64,000 nucleotides of DNA from assembly GCF_006716485.1 (NCBI RefSeq), contig NZ_VFPD01000004.1, forward strand, positions 1-64,000, in the 5' to 3' direction. Both the position numbers and the translations under genes were made by a program. A model generated the notes under the pieces. It did not search any database, was not told where the DNA came from, and worked only from the letters and a program-made list of their open reading frames with translations. The DNA is from Chryseobacterium aquifrigidense (GTDB taxonomy: Bacteria > Bacteroidota > Bacteroidia > Flavobacteriales > Weeksellaceae). Shown piece after piece: positions 54,635-62,886 of the stretch; within the stretch, counting starts at the first letter, position 1; each line of letters begins with the position of its first letter.

Positions 54635-55519
54635 TTAATCAACATCATCCCAAAAATCAAAATAATTAAACCATTGAAGCGGGTATTTTTTAACCATGGT
54701 TTCAAGATTGTCAACATAAGACTGTAAAAGCCCCTGTGAATCACGATTCTTTATATTCTGTGCCACTCTTGCATACAGATGGTAATGAAGATTATTCTCT
54801 TTCATCACATAAACATATACTACCGGAACACCTAATCTAGAAGCGATCAAAAACGGACCAGCCGGAAATTTTGCACTTTTTCCCAGCAGTTTGGCTTCCA
54901 GGTATTTGGAACCTTCAAAATAACGGTCTCCAGTAAAACAGATCAGTTCATTATTGGACAAAGCCTGATTGATTTCAAAGATATGAGACATGTCTTCTTT
55001 TACATAGATGAACTTGATATTGCTCTTTTTTACAGCAACACTTTCCAGATATTCTTTGATTACGGTAACTTCCTGATCGGTGGTCACAAGATTGATCTGA
55101 CATTCAAAATCAATATCTGCAAAGAAATGTTCCGCAATCTCAAAATTACCGATATGGGCACTGATCAGTACGCCACCTTTTTTAGCGGCTAAAAGATCTC
55201 TCAGATTCTCAATACCGTCAAATTCATAGGTATATTTTTCTCTGAGCCCGGCAGAAATTGCAGTTTTATCAATCAGAACTTTTCCGAAAGTAAAGTAGCT
55301 TTTAAAGATAGAAGCTTTGGATTTCCAGTATCCGTAGTTCAGTCTTTTTTGAAAATAATAACGGATATATTGGTTACTTTTCTTCTGAAACAGTGAATAA
55401 TAGGCTGCGACAAAATACAGCACCCCATATGAACTTCTGATCCCGATATTTCTAATACACCAAACGAATATCCTGTATCCGAGTACTGTTCCTTTAGATT
55501 TACCTTTCCACTTGTTCAT
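54635..55519 (-). CDS. LpxL/HtrB-type lysophospholipid acyltransferase
   Basis: 294 residues of the lipid A acyltransferase (HtrB/LpxL) superfamily. The catalytic HxxxxE motif is SAHIGNFEIAEHF, followed by a conserved TGDRYFEGSKYLEAKLLGKSAKFPAGPFLIA and VPVVYVYVMKENN. An N-terminal amphipathic or transmembrane segment (YGVLYFVAAYYSLF) anchors it to the inner membrane. Aryl polyene loci carry such enzymes, which are thought to load the polyene onto its lipid or alcohol acceptor. 158 bases separate it from the oxidoreductase gene; the ACP gene lies upstream. Confidence 0.85.
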   Translation of the reverse strand: MNKWKGKSKGTVLGYRIFVWCIRNIGIRSSYGVLYFVAAYYSLFQKKSNQYIRYYFQKRLNYGYWKSKASIFKSYFTFGKVLIDKTAISAGLREKYTYEFDGIENLRDLLAAKKGGVLISAHIGNFEIAEHFFADIDFECQINLVTTDQEVTVIKEYLESVAVKKSNIKFIYVKEDMSHIFEINQALSNNELICFTGDRYFEGSKYLEAKLLGKSAKFPAGPFLIASRLGVPVVYVYVMKENNLHYHLYARVAQNIKNRDSQGLLQSYVDNLETMVKKYPLQWFNYFDFWDDVD

Positions 55520-55544
55520 ATATAGAATTTAATATAGCAGAGAA

Positions 55545-55606
55545 CCAATGTAATAATATCTTTTTTAAGTGTCCATTACCGGATCACCGTGATATTATTA
55601 CATTGG
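55545..55606 (-). repeat. Inverted repeat directly downstream of the block C ACP gene
   Basis: A perfect 16-bp inverted repeat, CCAATGTAATAATATC (55545-55560) and its complement at 55591-55606, with a 30-base loop. It begins 34 bases after the ACP stop in minus reading. No T-run follows. The arm shares CAATGTnnTAAT with the repeat behind the other ACP gene. Confidence 0.85.
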
Positions 55607-55639
55607 CTCATTTTTATAGAATAAAGATTTACTCAATAA

Positions 55640-55894
55640 CTATGCGTTTTTTTCAGCAATCTTGTTTTCAATCGTTGTATAGAAATCATCAAATGTTACC
55701 ATTTTTTTGAAATCTGCTTCTCCTAATTTCACCCCGAAATTGGATTCAATCACGACTACCATGTCGATATAATCCAGGCTGTCTAAGCCCAGTGTATTTT
55801 TAAGGTTGGCATCATTACTGATTTCGTCTCCGTCTACCTCGAATTCGTTTACCAGAAAATCATTAACGATAGCAACAATTTTTTCCCTTTCCAT
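55640..55894 (-). CDS. Acyl carrier protein, block C
   Basis: 84 residues. The Ser for phosphopantetheine is in NTLGLDSLDYIDMVVVIE; MEREKIVAIVNDFLVNEFEVDGDEI gives the first helix. The ATG at 55894 is used because it starts the domain, though an upstream TTG at 55906 would overlap the ketosynthase. It lies 4 bases inside the end of the ketosynthase gene, so the two are translationally coupled. It probably carries a different intermediate from the block B ACP, for example the starter unit or a dialkylresorcinol chain. Confidence 0.92.
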   Translation of the reverse strand: MEREKIVAIVNDFLVNEFEVDGDEISNDANLKNTLGLDSLDYIDMVVVIESNFGVKLGEADFKKMVTFDDFYTTIENKIAEKNA

Positions 55895-55898
55895 GTTT

Positions 55899-57119
55899 TT
55901 AATCAAATTTTTTAACTATTAGTGCAGAATTGGTTCCCCCAAACCCAAAAGAATTTGACAAAAATACATCAATTTTTTGATTTTTTGTTTTTGCGACTAA
56001 ATTTATCTTTTGTGCTTCACTATCAGGGTTTTCCAGATTAATATTGGGAGCAACAAAATTGTTCTGCATCATCAGAATGGAGTAGATCACTTCACTTGCA
56101 CCTGCCATCCAGCACTCATGTCCGGTCATAGATTTGGTAGAACTTACCGGAACTTCGCTGCCGAAGATCTCATAAATGGCTTTTGCCTCATTCGCATCCC
56201 CAATCGGAGTAGAAGTAGCATGAGCATTGATATAATCGATATCTGAAGCTTTTAATCCTGATTGTTTTAATGCCCTGTCCATTGCCAGAGCCGGTCCATC
56301 TACATTGGGTGTTGAAATGTGACCTCCGTTTGAAGAGAAACCATACCCGATAATTTCTGCGATGATAGGTGCTCCTCTTCTTTGTGCAGATTCTAAGCTT
56401 TCAACAATCAGACTGGCTGCTCCACCACTTGGAATCAATCCGTCTCTTTCTGCATCGAAAGGTCTGGATGCCTTTGCAGGCTCATCTTCTCTGGCTGAGA
56501 ATACTCCCAGTCCGTCAAAGCTCGCCATGGAATATTTATTGGTCTCCTGAGCTCCGCCGCAGATAATCATTTCCTGAAAACCATTTTTAATCATCATATA
56601 AGCCAGTCCCAATGAATGGGAACCGCTTGCACATGCTGCGCTTATGGTAAGATTGATTCCTTTCAGTTTAAAAATCGTAGAAAGGTTCATCGTTACCGTT
56701 GAATTCATTGATTTGAAGATCGCTCCCGATCCCATCAATGTTGTATCTTTCTTTTCCCTTGCAATATCAATAGATTCTACGACTGCCTGGGAAACGCTGT
56801 CATTTCCGTATAAAATCCCCACTTCATGAGCATCTAAGAACTCTTCGTCCAGATTTGCCTGTTTTAAAGCATCCATAGTCGCAAGATAAGCGTACTCACT
56901 TTCTTCTCCCATGCTGACACGCTGGCGTCTGTTTAGAAGGTTTTTCAGATCGGGTTTCGGAACTACTCCTGTAAGGCCGGACCTGAAACCAAATTCTTTT
57001 CTGTCCTGGTCTAAAACAATACCCGATTTTCCTTGATATAGGGATTCCCTGACCTCTTCTAAAGACGTCCCGATGCAGGAATAAATTCCCATTCCGGTAA
57101 TTACAACCCTATTTTCCAT
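55899..57119 (-). CDS. Beta-ketoacyl-ACP synthase, block C
   Basis: A 406-residue FabF-like ketosynthase. C163 lies in ISAACASGSHSL, and the two His are in NAHATSTPIGD and KSMTGHECWMAGASE. The C-terminal loop SNSFGFGGTNSALIV is standard. It fits aryl polyene ApeO-type initiating or elongating ketosynthases; block B has other copies. It starts 1 base after FabG and its end overlaps the ACP gene. The gene order FabG-ketosynthase-ACP is a compact elongation set. Confidence 0.93.
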   Translation of the reverse strand: MENRVVITGMGIYSCIGTSLEEVRESLYQGKSGIVLDQDRKEFGFRSGLTGVVPKPDLKNLLNRRQRVSMGEESEYAYLATMDALKQANLDEEFLDAHEVGILYGNDSVSQAVVESIDIAREKKDTTLMGSGAIFKSMNSTVTMNLSTIFKLKGINLTISAACASGSHSLGLAYMMIKNGFQEMIICGGAQETNKYSMASFDGLGVFSAREDEPAKASRPFDAERDGLIPSGGAASLIVESLESAQRRGAPIIAEIIGYGFSSNGGHISTPNVDGPALAMDRALKQSGLKASDIDYINAHATSTPIGDANEAKAIYEIFGSEVPVSSTKSMTGHECWMAGASEVIYSILMMQNNFVAPNINLENPDSEAQKINLVAKTKNQKIDVFLSNSFGFGGTNSALIVKKFD

Positions 57120-57120
57120 G

Positions 57121-57852
57121 TTATGAATAAATTCCCCCGTTAATATTAATCACTTCTCCTGTAATGTAGGAAGATTTTTTAGATGCTAAAAATGCTACAA
57201 GATCCGCCACTTCTTCTGCTTCTCCGAATCTGTTGGCAGGAATCATTGCTTTCAGTTCGTCTTCATTGAATTCCTGAGTCATATCTGTTTTGATAAAACC
57301 AGGCGCTACGGCATTTACGGTAACATTTCTTTTGGCAACTTCCTGGGCAAGAGCTTTTGTAGCGCCTACCAATGCACCTTTTGCAGCGGAATAATTCGTC
57401 TGCCCGGCTGTTCCTTTTACTCCGGATACAGAAACCATATTGATAATTCTTCCGTATTTGTTACGAAGCAGCTTTTGGATAAAGAAATTGGTTACATTGA
57501 AGAATCCGTCAAGACTTGTATTGATCACACTGTTCCAGTCTTCTTTCTGCATCCACATAAAAAGACCGTCTCTTGTGATTCCGGCATTGTTAACGATCAC
57601 TTCTACCACGGCATCAGGATTTCCCTCCTGCCATTCCGTTAAAACCGCTTGTGTTTCTTCGGTATTTCCTACATCAAATTTAAGGATTTCTCCGGTAGCA
57701 CCCAATTCTTTCACTTTAGCCAAGGTTTCGTTGGCTGCCGTTTCGTTTGAAGCGTAGTTGATAAGGATGTGATAGTTTTTCTCTTCTGCCAGTTTTATAC
57801 AGATTGCTCTCCCGATTCCTCTGGAGCCACCTGTTACAATTGCACATTTCAT
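57121..57852 (-). CDS. fabG: 3-oxoacyl-ACP reductase, FabG type
   Basis: 243 residues. Short-chain dehydrogenase that reduces 3-oxoacyl-ACP with NADPH. The Rossmann motif is VTGGSRGIG; NNAG appears as VNNAGITRDGL; the catalytic Ser/Tyr/Lys lie in MVSVSGVKGTAGQTNYSAAKGALVGATKALAQE; and PGFIKTDMTQ completes the signature. It heads the elongation set, 83 bases after the ammonia-lyase gene. It is a pathway-specific copy beside the housekeeping fabG expected elsewhere. Confidence 0.95.
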   Translation of the reverse strand: MKCAIVTGGSRGIGRAICIKLAEEKNYHILINYASNETAANETLAKVKELGATGEILKFDVGNTEETQAVLTEWQEGNPDAVVEVIVNNAGITRDGLFMWMQKEDWNSVINTSLDGFFNVTNFFIQKLLRNKYGRIINMVSVSGVKGTAGQTNYSAAKGALVGATKALAQEVAKRNVTVNAVAPGFIKTDMTQEFNEDELKAMIPANRFGEAEEVADLVAFLASKKSSYITGEVININGGIYS

Positions 57853-57935
57853 GCGTTAGTGTTTATATCGTTTTTAGTTTTTTTTAGTTGATGTTGGATG
57901 CTTCTCTTTAAAAGACAATTCACGGCAACCAATAG

Positions 57936-59456
57936 TTACATTCCTTTCAGATATTTCTTTACTTCCTCCAGATACGGATACATGACCATATCGTCTGAGA
58001 AAGCAGGAATAATTTTTCTGATTTCGTCATACAGCTCTTTTGTAGATGATGAAACCTTATCCTGAAACCCAAGATATTCAACAGCCTGGATGATCGTAAT
58101 AGCTTCAATGGCCAATACTTCAAAGGCATTTTCAATGACTTTTCTACAGATCACGGCAGCGTTTGTTCCCATACTAACGATGTCCTGATTATCATTATTG
58201 TTTGGAATACTGTGAACATACATAGAATTCGACAGCATCTGGCTTTCTGCCGTAGTAGAAGTTGCCGTAAACTGCACTCCCTGCATCCCGAAATTGAAAC
58301 CTAATTTACCTAAATTTACAAAAGGAGGCAAGATTTCATTGATTTTAGCATTCAGAAGATAGTTTAGCTGTCTTTCTGCAAGCATTGTCAGTTTGGTTAC
58401 CACAATTTTCAGCTTGTCCATTTCCAGAGAGATATAGTCACCGTGGAAGTTTCCTCCATGGTAAACATGCTGGTCTTCAACATTGATAATCGGATTATCA
58501 TTAGCTGAATTGATCTCATTTTCAAGAACTTTCTCTGTATATTCCAACGTATCTAATACCGGACCTAAAATCTGGGGTACACATCTTAAAGAATAGTATT
58601 CCTGAACTTTTTCCTTGAATACTTTCTCCTGCTCTTCAAAATGAGTATAAAGATGATCTTCTCTTTTTCTGATCAGTTTACTGTCTGCCAGGTGAGCACG
58701 CATTCTTTCGGCCACTTTCTGCTGACCGTAATGTTTTTTCGTTCCGTTCAAAGCTTCTGACAAGTGATCATCATAAGCCTGTACAATTTCATTGATGGCA
58801 CAAGAAAGTCTAAGGGAAATATCTGTAAGCTGATTTGCTTTATAAGCGTTCACAATACCGATTCCTGACATTACGGAAGTTCCGTTCATCAAAGCAAGCC
58901 CTTCGCGGATCTCTACTTTTATCGGTTCTAAGCCTTCAGTTTCAAAAACTTCTTTGGTAGCTTTTCTTTCTCCTTTATAAAAAACTTCTCCTTCTCCAAT
59001 CAATACCAAAGCAAGATGAGCCAGCTGAACAAGGTCACCACTTGCTCCTACACCTCCATGTTCAAAGATCAGCGGAGTAATATCTCTGTTGATCAGCTCC
59101 TGAAGAAGATAGATAACAGACTGGTGCACTCCTGAATTCCCTAATGATAAGGTATTCAGTCTTGCCAGCATACACGCTTTTACTTCTTCTGCAGGTAAAG
59201 GATTTCCAATTCCTGAAGAATGGCTTCTGATCAGATTATACTGAAGCTGGTGTGTATCTTCATCACTGATTTTAAACTGAGCCATGGGCCCAAAACCGGT
59301 GTTCACACCATATATTACTTTATTTTTTGAAAACTCTTTTAAAAACTGAAAACTTTTATCCACTCTTGATAAAAGTGATTCATCCAGTTCTATTTTTTCA
59401 TTCTCAATGATAATTTTTTGAAAGTCTTTCAGTTCTAAAAAGTTATTTATTTTCAT
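57936..59456 (-). CDS. Tyrosine ammonia-lyase of the HAL/PAL/TAL family
   Basis: 506 residues. The MIO cofactor forms from Ala-Ser-Gly in GGVGASGDLVQLAHL (A138-S139-G140). The selectivity loop RSHSSGIGNPL, the DNPII segment, and YHGGNFHGDYISLEMDKLKIV closely follow the Flavobacterium johnsoniae tyrosine ammonia-lyase (FjTAL), as recalled. It converts L-tyrosine to 4-coumarate and ammonia and so supplies the aryl starter of flexirubin. The ATG at 59456 is used; a TTG at 59459 precedes it. First gene of block C, divergent from the flavoprotein gene. Confidence 0.93.
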   Translation of the reverse strand: MKINNFLELKDFQKIIIENEKIELDESLLSRVDKSFQFLKEFSKNKVIYGVNTGFGPMAQFKISDEDTHQLQYNLIRSHSSGIGNPLPAEEVKACMLARLNTLSLGNSGVHQSVIYLLQELINRDITPLIFEHGGVGASGDLVQLAHLALVLIGEGEVFYKGERKATKEVFETEGLEPIKVEIREGLALMNGTSVMSGIGIVNAYKANQLTDISLRLSCAINEIVQAYDDHLSEALNGTKKHYGQQKVAERMRAHLADSKLIRKREDHLYTHFEEQEKVFKEKVQEYYSLRCVPQILGPVLDTLEYTEKVLENEINSANDNPIINVEDQHVYHGGNFHGDYISLEMDKLKIVVTKLTMLAERQLNYLLNAKINEILPPFVNLGKLGFNFGMQGVQFTATSTTAESQMLSNSMYVHSIPNNNDNQDIVSMGTNAAVICRKVIENAFEVLAIEAITIIQAVEYLGFQDKVSSSTKELYDEIRKIIPAFSDDMVMYPYLEEVKKYLKGM

Positions 59457-59480
59457 CAATTAAAAGTAATAGTTGATAAT

Positions 59481-59514
59481 TTTGTAAAATATTAATTATT
59501 TGTCACTAATTTTG
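59481..59514 (+). promoter_or_regulatory. Probable promoter of the flavoprotein gene
   Basis: TTTG (59481-59484), 22 bases, then TAATTTTG (59507-59514). The -7 box fits TAnnTTTG and the spacer is slightly long for the consensus. It reads toward the start at 59555. Confidence 0.45.
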
Positions 59515-59517
59515 CGG

Positions 59518-59525
59518 CAAAGATA
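59518..59525 (-). promoter_or_regulatory. -7 element of the ammonia-lyase promoter
   Basis: In minus reading TATCTTTG, a full match to TAnnTTTG. No good -33 at the right distance was found. It lies 3 bases from the opposing -7 box at 59507-59514, so the two promoters overlap face to face. Confidence 0.45.
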
Positions 59526-59554
59526 AAAGTTATTATTAAAATAAAAAATCAAAG

Positions 59555-60811
59555 ATGAGCAAAGAATTTGTTGACGTTCTTGTAATCGGAGCTGGACCTT
59601 CCGGATGCGTGTCTTCTTCGTACTTAAAGAATAATAACGTCAGCGTAAAAGTAGTCGAAAAGACAAAATTCCCCAGACTGGTTGTCGGAGAAAGCTTAAT
59701 CCCAAGGGTAATGGATCACTTTGAGGAGGCCGGACTTTTCCCTGCATTAGACAAAATGGGCTTTGAAAAAAAGCTTGGGGCCCGTTTCCTTCGTGGTGAG
59801 GAAGTCTGCATTTTTGATTTCAGCAACAAATTCGGGGAAGGCTGGGACTGGACCTGGCAGGTTCCGAGAGCTGATTTTGATAATACTCTTGCTCAGGAAG
59901 TCATTAATAAAGGTGTGGATCTTGAATTTGAGACTGAAGTTATCGACATACAATTTGACGGAACAGATTCTGTAACTACAGTAAAAACGAAAGATGGAGA
60001 AACGAAAGAGATCCATGCTAAGTTCGTTATTGATTCCAGCGGCTATGGAAGAGTACTTCCCCGTCTGCTGGACCTTGAAAAACCTTCAAAACTTTCCCCT
60101 CACTCTGCAATTTTCTCTCATGTAGACGATATCAACAGGGAGCCGGGCGAAGAAGGAACTTTAATTTCTTTTGACATCATTGAAACAGAAGTATGGCTTT
60201 GGGTAATTCCTTTTTCCAACGGAAATACAAGTTTAGGAATTGTAGGCCCTACTGAATATATTGATAAATTATCTGAAAACGGAGATACAACAGAAGCTTT
60301 GAGAAAAGCTATTTCTCTTTCTGATTATTATGTAAAACGTTTTGGGGATGTAGAATTCCTTTTTGAACCAAGACATCTGAAAGATTACTCTTGCTCGGTA
60401 AAAAGTTTATTCGGAGACGGATTTGCTTTAACGGGGAATGCATCAGAATTCCTTGACCCGGTTTTCTCTTCAGGAATGGCTTTTGCCACAGAATCCGGAA
60501 TGCTGGCCGCAAAACTGGCATTAAGACAATTAAACGGAGAAAAAATCAACTGGCAGAAGGAATACACGGATTATATTTTATATGGTGTTGACGTTTTTAC
60601 AACCTATGTAAAAGAGTGGTATACCGGAAATCTTCAGGAATTATTCTTCCACCAACCGGAAAACCCGGATGTAAAGAAAAAGATCTGTGCTGTTTTAGCC
60701 GGATATGTCTGGAATAAAGACAATCCTTTTGTAAAAAAGCATGATACCGCGATTAAAAATCTTGCCAACCTGATCAAATCAGAAAAACAGGAACAGCAAA
60801 ATCAAGCATAA
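59555..60811 (+). CDS. FAD-dependent oxidoreductase with halogenase-like motifs
   Basis: 418 residues, Rossmann motif VIGAGPSG (residues 11-17). FPRLVVGESLIPRVMDHFEEAGL is the flavin-dependent halogenase/geranylgeranyl-reductase start; GFEKKLGARF holds Lys72/73 near the spot of the catalytic Lys of PrnA-type halogenases; and WLWVIP (W214-P219) satisfies the WxWxIP motif of such halogenases. Flexirubins are known in chlorinated and hydroxylated or methylated forms, so the enzyme may halogenate or hydroxylate the aryl ring. It is transcribed away from the lyase and ends in a bidirectional terminator. Confidence 0.82.
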   Translation: MSKEFVDVLVIGAGPSGCVSSSYLKNNNVSVKVVEKTKFPRLVVGESLIPRVMDHFEEAGLFPALDKMGFEKKLGARFLRGEEVCIFDFSNKFGEGWDWTWQVPRADFDNTLAQEVINKGVDLEFETEVIDIQFDGTDSVTTVKTKDGETKEIHAKFVIDSSGYGRVLPRLLDLEKPSKLSPHSAIFSHVDDINREPGEEGTLISFDIIETEVWLWVIPFSNGNTSLGIVGPTEYIDKLSENGDTTEALRKAISLSDYYVKRFGDVEFLFEPRHLKDYSCSVKSLFGDGFALTGNASEFLDPVFSSGMAFATESGMLAAKLALRQLNGEKINWQKEYTDYILYGVDVFTTYVKEWYTGNLQELFFHQPENPDVKKKICAVLAGYVWNKDNPFVKKHDTAIKNLANLIKSEKQEQQNQA

Positions 60812-60843
60812 AAAAACGGTCTGAAAATTCAGACCGTTTTTTG
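60811..60843. terminator. Bidirectional terminator between convergent genes
   Basis: AAAAAACGGTCTGA, a 4-base loop, then TCAGACCGTTTTTT: a 14-bp perfect stem flanked by A and T runs, able to serve both the flavoprotein gene (plus) and the secreted protein gene (minus, ending at 60846). Confidence 0.9.
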
Positions 60844-60845
60844 TT

Positions 60846-61445
60846 TTATTTTAAAGCATCCTTAATAGCTTTTCCTAATTCTTTTCCCGTTTTCTCATAT
60901 GCTGCAGATATTCTTCCGTATTCCATACGATAGCTGCCTTTACTTCCTATCCCTTCAATCTTATCACCTTGAACTTTAGCTAATACTTTAGATGGGTTTT
61001 CAGTTTCAACAAATATCAGCTCTGAGGATAATTTAGCAGGCTGTGTTACAAATCCTGTCCATCCGGCATAAATCCACTTTGTATCCAGTATTAAGGTGTA
61101 CTTTGCCGAAGCACCTTTACTGAATTTTATTTTTTTCGCCTTACCGTTTATTCCTTCAATAAACTTATCAAAAAAAACAGATTCTTTATGCTTTTGCCAC
61201 TCTTCCTCCCATTCTTTCCAGGATTCCCCGCCTTTCTTAGCTAACGTCTCAGTCTTTCTCCTTTCAAGATATTGGGCTTCGGTATAATTATCTGCCTGAA
61301 AAAGAGGATTTTCAAATTTAAACTGAACATTTACCTCAGTCTGATCTTTCAGAAAATCAAAATTTCCTGATTCAATATTAATTTTATTTTGAGCAAAGCT
61401 CGTGGTTGTGATTGCTAAAAAAAGCAGCAAAAATAATTTTTTCAT
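60846..61445 (-). CDS. Secreted protein of unknown function
   Basis: 199 residues with a clear signal peptide (MKKLFLLLFLAITTTSFAQ). The mature region has an early polar helix rich in Trp and Lys (GGESWKEWEEEWQKHKESVFF), then KFSKGASAKYTLILDTKWIYAGWTGFVTQPAKLSSELIFVETEN, which reads as beta-strands of an exported, perhaps membrane-associated, protein. I cannot name a family. It sits between the flavoprotein and the ligase gene of the pigment region, 76 bases downstream of the ligase, so a pigment link is possible but unproven. Confidence 0.75.
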   Translation of the reverse strand: MKKLFLLLFLAITTTSFAQNKINIESGNFDFLKDQTEVNVQFKFENPLFQADNYTEAQYLERRKTETLAKKGGESWKEWEEEWQKHKESVFFDKFIEGINGKAKKIKFSKGASAKYTLILDTKWIYAGWTGFVTQPAKLSSELIFVETENPSKVLAKVQGDKIEGIGSKGSYRMEYGRISAAYEKTGKELGKAIKDALK

Positions 61446-61521
61446 ATGGTATTAGCTTTTTATTTTAAGAGTCCAAAGATATTATAAAAGGAAGTTTCTA
61501 TTGACTCTTTATTTTTTAATT

Positions 61522-62814
61522 TTATCTTAAATCTATAAAAGTAATTGGCTTTCTGCTGTTTGGATTAAAGACAGTTTTAGACAAAATGTCGAATGCTATA
61601 ATTTCAATTTTCGGACTTACTCTTAATTTTGCACGGAAGTGGTCTCTTACTTCATTTACAAACCCTTCGTGTTCCGCTTCAGTACTTAGTTTGATAATAA
61701 TTTCGTCAAGCCCGATTTCGTTAGCCTGAATCACGATCTGGTAACATAAGATATTGTTGAAATCATTTAAAATATCATTCATAGCCGGCGGATACAGTGT
61801 TGTCCCTTTATATTTGATCATCTGTTGTTTCCGTCCTACTACAGGTCCTAACCTCATCGTATTTCTTCCGCACTGACATGCTTCATAATGAGCTTTTACA
61901 AGATCTCCGGTTTTAAACCTCAACAAAGGAATAGCTTCAACACCCAATGTTGTAATGGTAAGTTCACCACTTTCTCCTTCTTTTACAGGATTTCCGTCGT
62001 CATCCAGGATTTCTGTAATGATCAGTTCAGGATGGTGATGTCCTCCGATCTGATATTCACATTCTGTGAAAGCAGTGCTCATTTCAGTAGAAGCATAGGT
62101 GGAAAATAGTTTGATGTCCCATTTTTCCTTGATCTTCTGTGAAAGAATATTATCTGTAAAATCCTGATTTTTGATACTTTCGCCAATACATACAGCCCCA
62201 TACACACTGGAATTTTTATAATCTAGCCCATGTTTTTCGGCATAATCAATCATTTTCAGCAGAAAAGAAGGTACGGTAATCAAATATTTGGGTTTGTATC
62301 TGAATATAGAATCCCACTGCAGTTCCGGAATTCCAGGACCCATTCTCACCACACTCGCACCCATTTTTCTTAAACCCAGAAAATAAGCAAGCCCAGCCAT
62401 AAACCGTTTATCTATGGTGGTAATCATCTGAACGACATCTCCTTTCTGAATTCCTGCACAGGCGAACGATATCGCTTCATTATATGCAAGCCTTTCAAGA
62501 TCACTATCTGACAATCCGAAAGTAACCGGATCTCCCAATGTTCCGGAAGTGGTACTGTAATCAACAATTTTATCGGGTGTTATGCAGAAAAAATCATGAT
62601 TATACTGCTGGAGATCATTCTTTGTAGTGGTAGGAATCTTCTGAAGATCTTCCAACGTACGGATGTCTGCAATATTGATATTATTTTCTTTGAACAGTTT
62701 CTGATAAAAGGGTGAATGAGTTTCAAGATAGATCAAAAGCTCACGAAGTTTTTCTTCCTGAAATATTTTGATTTCCTGAATCCCTGCTTTCTCGATTGAC
62801 GGATGAAATTCCAA
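61522..62814 (-). CDS. PaaK-like aryl-CoA/ACP ligase (probable 4-coumarate ligase)
   Basis: 430 residues, phenylacetate-CoA ligase (PaaK) family of adenylate-forming enzymes. The AMP-binding motif is DYSTTSGTLGDPVTFG; the acid-binding region includes PKYLITVPSFLLKMIDYAEKHG; CGRNTMRLGPVVGRKQQMIKYKGTTLYP leads to the C-terminal domain. Aryl polyene loci use such a ligase (ApeH-like) to activate 4-hydroxycinnamate for loading onto ACP. Together with the TAL in the window it fits 4-coumarate as substrate. The start is TTG at 62814, with a TAAATTTG -7-like box at 62835-62842 in minus reading. Confidence 0.88.
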   Translation of the reverse strand: MEFHPSIEKAGIQEIKIFQEEKLRELLIYLETHSPFYQKLFKENNINIADIRTLEDLQKIPTTTKNDLQQYNHDFFCITPDKIVDYSTTSGTLGDPVTFGLSDSDLERLAYNEAISFACAGIQKGDVVQMITTIDKRFMAGLAYFLGLRKMGASVVRMGPGIPELQWDSIFRYKPKYLITVPSFLLKMIDYAEKHGLDYKNSSVYGAVCIGESIKNQDFTDNILSQKIKEKWDIKLFSTYASTEMSTAFTECEYQIGGHHHPELIITEILDDDGNPVKEGESGELTITTLGVEAIPLLRFKTGDLVKAHYEACQCGRNTMRLGPVVGRKQQMIKYKGTTLYPPAMNDILNDFNNILCYQIVIQANEIGLDEIIIKLSTEAEHEGFVNEVRDHFRAKLRVSPKIEIIAFDILSKTVFNPNSRKPITFIDLR

Positions 62815-62886
62815 TGATTTTAATTTTTAAAAAGCAAATTTATTTAAAATTACAAGATTGAAAGATTAAAAACATTAAAAGATTAT

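Noticed and set aside
57936..59456. Histidine ammonia-lyase (hutH) call
   Set aside because: The selectivity loop and overall sequence follow the flavobacterial tyrosine ammonia-lyase, and the gene lies in an aryl polyene operon without other hut genes; the arginase-fold protein at 13832 is far away and lacks its metal site.
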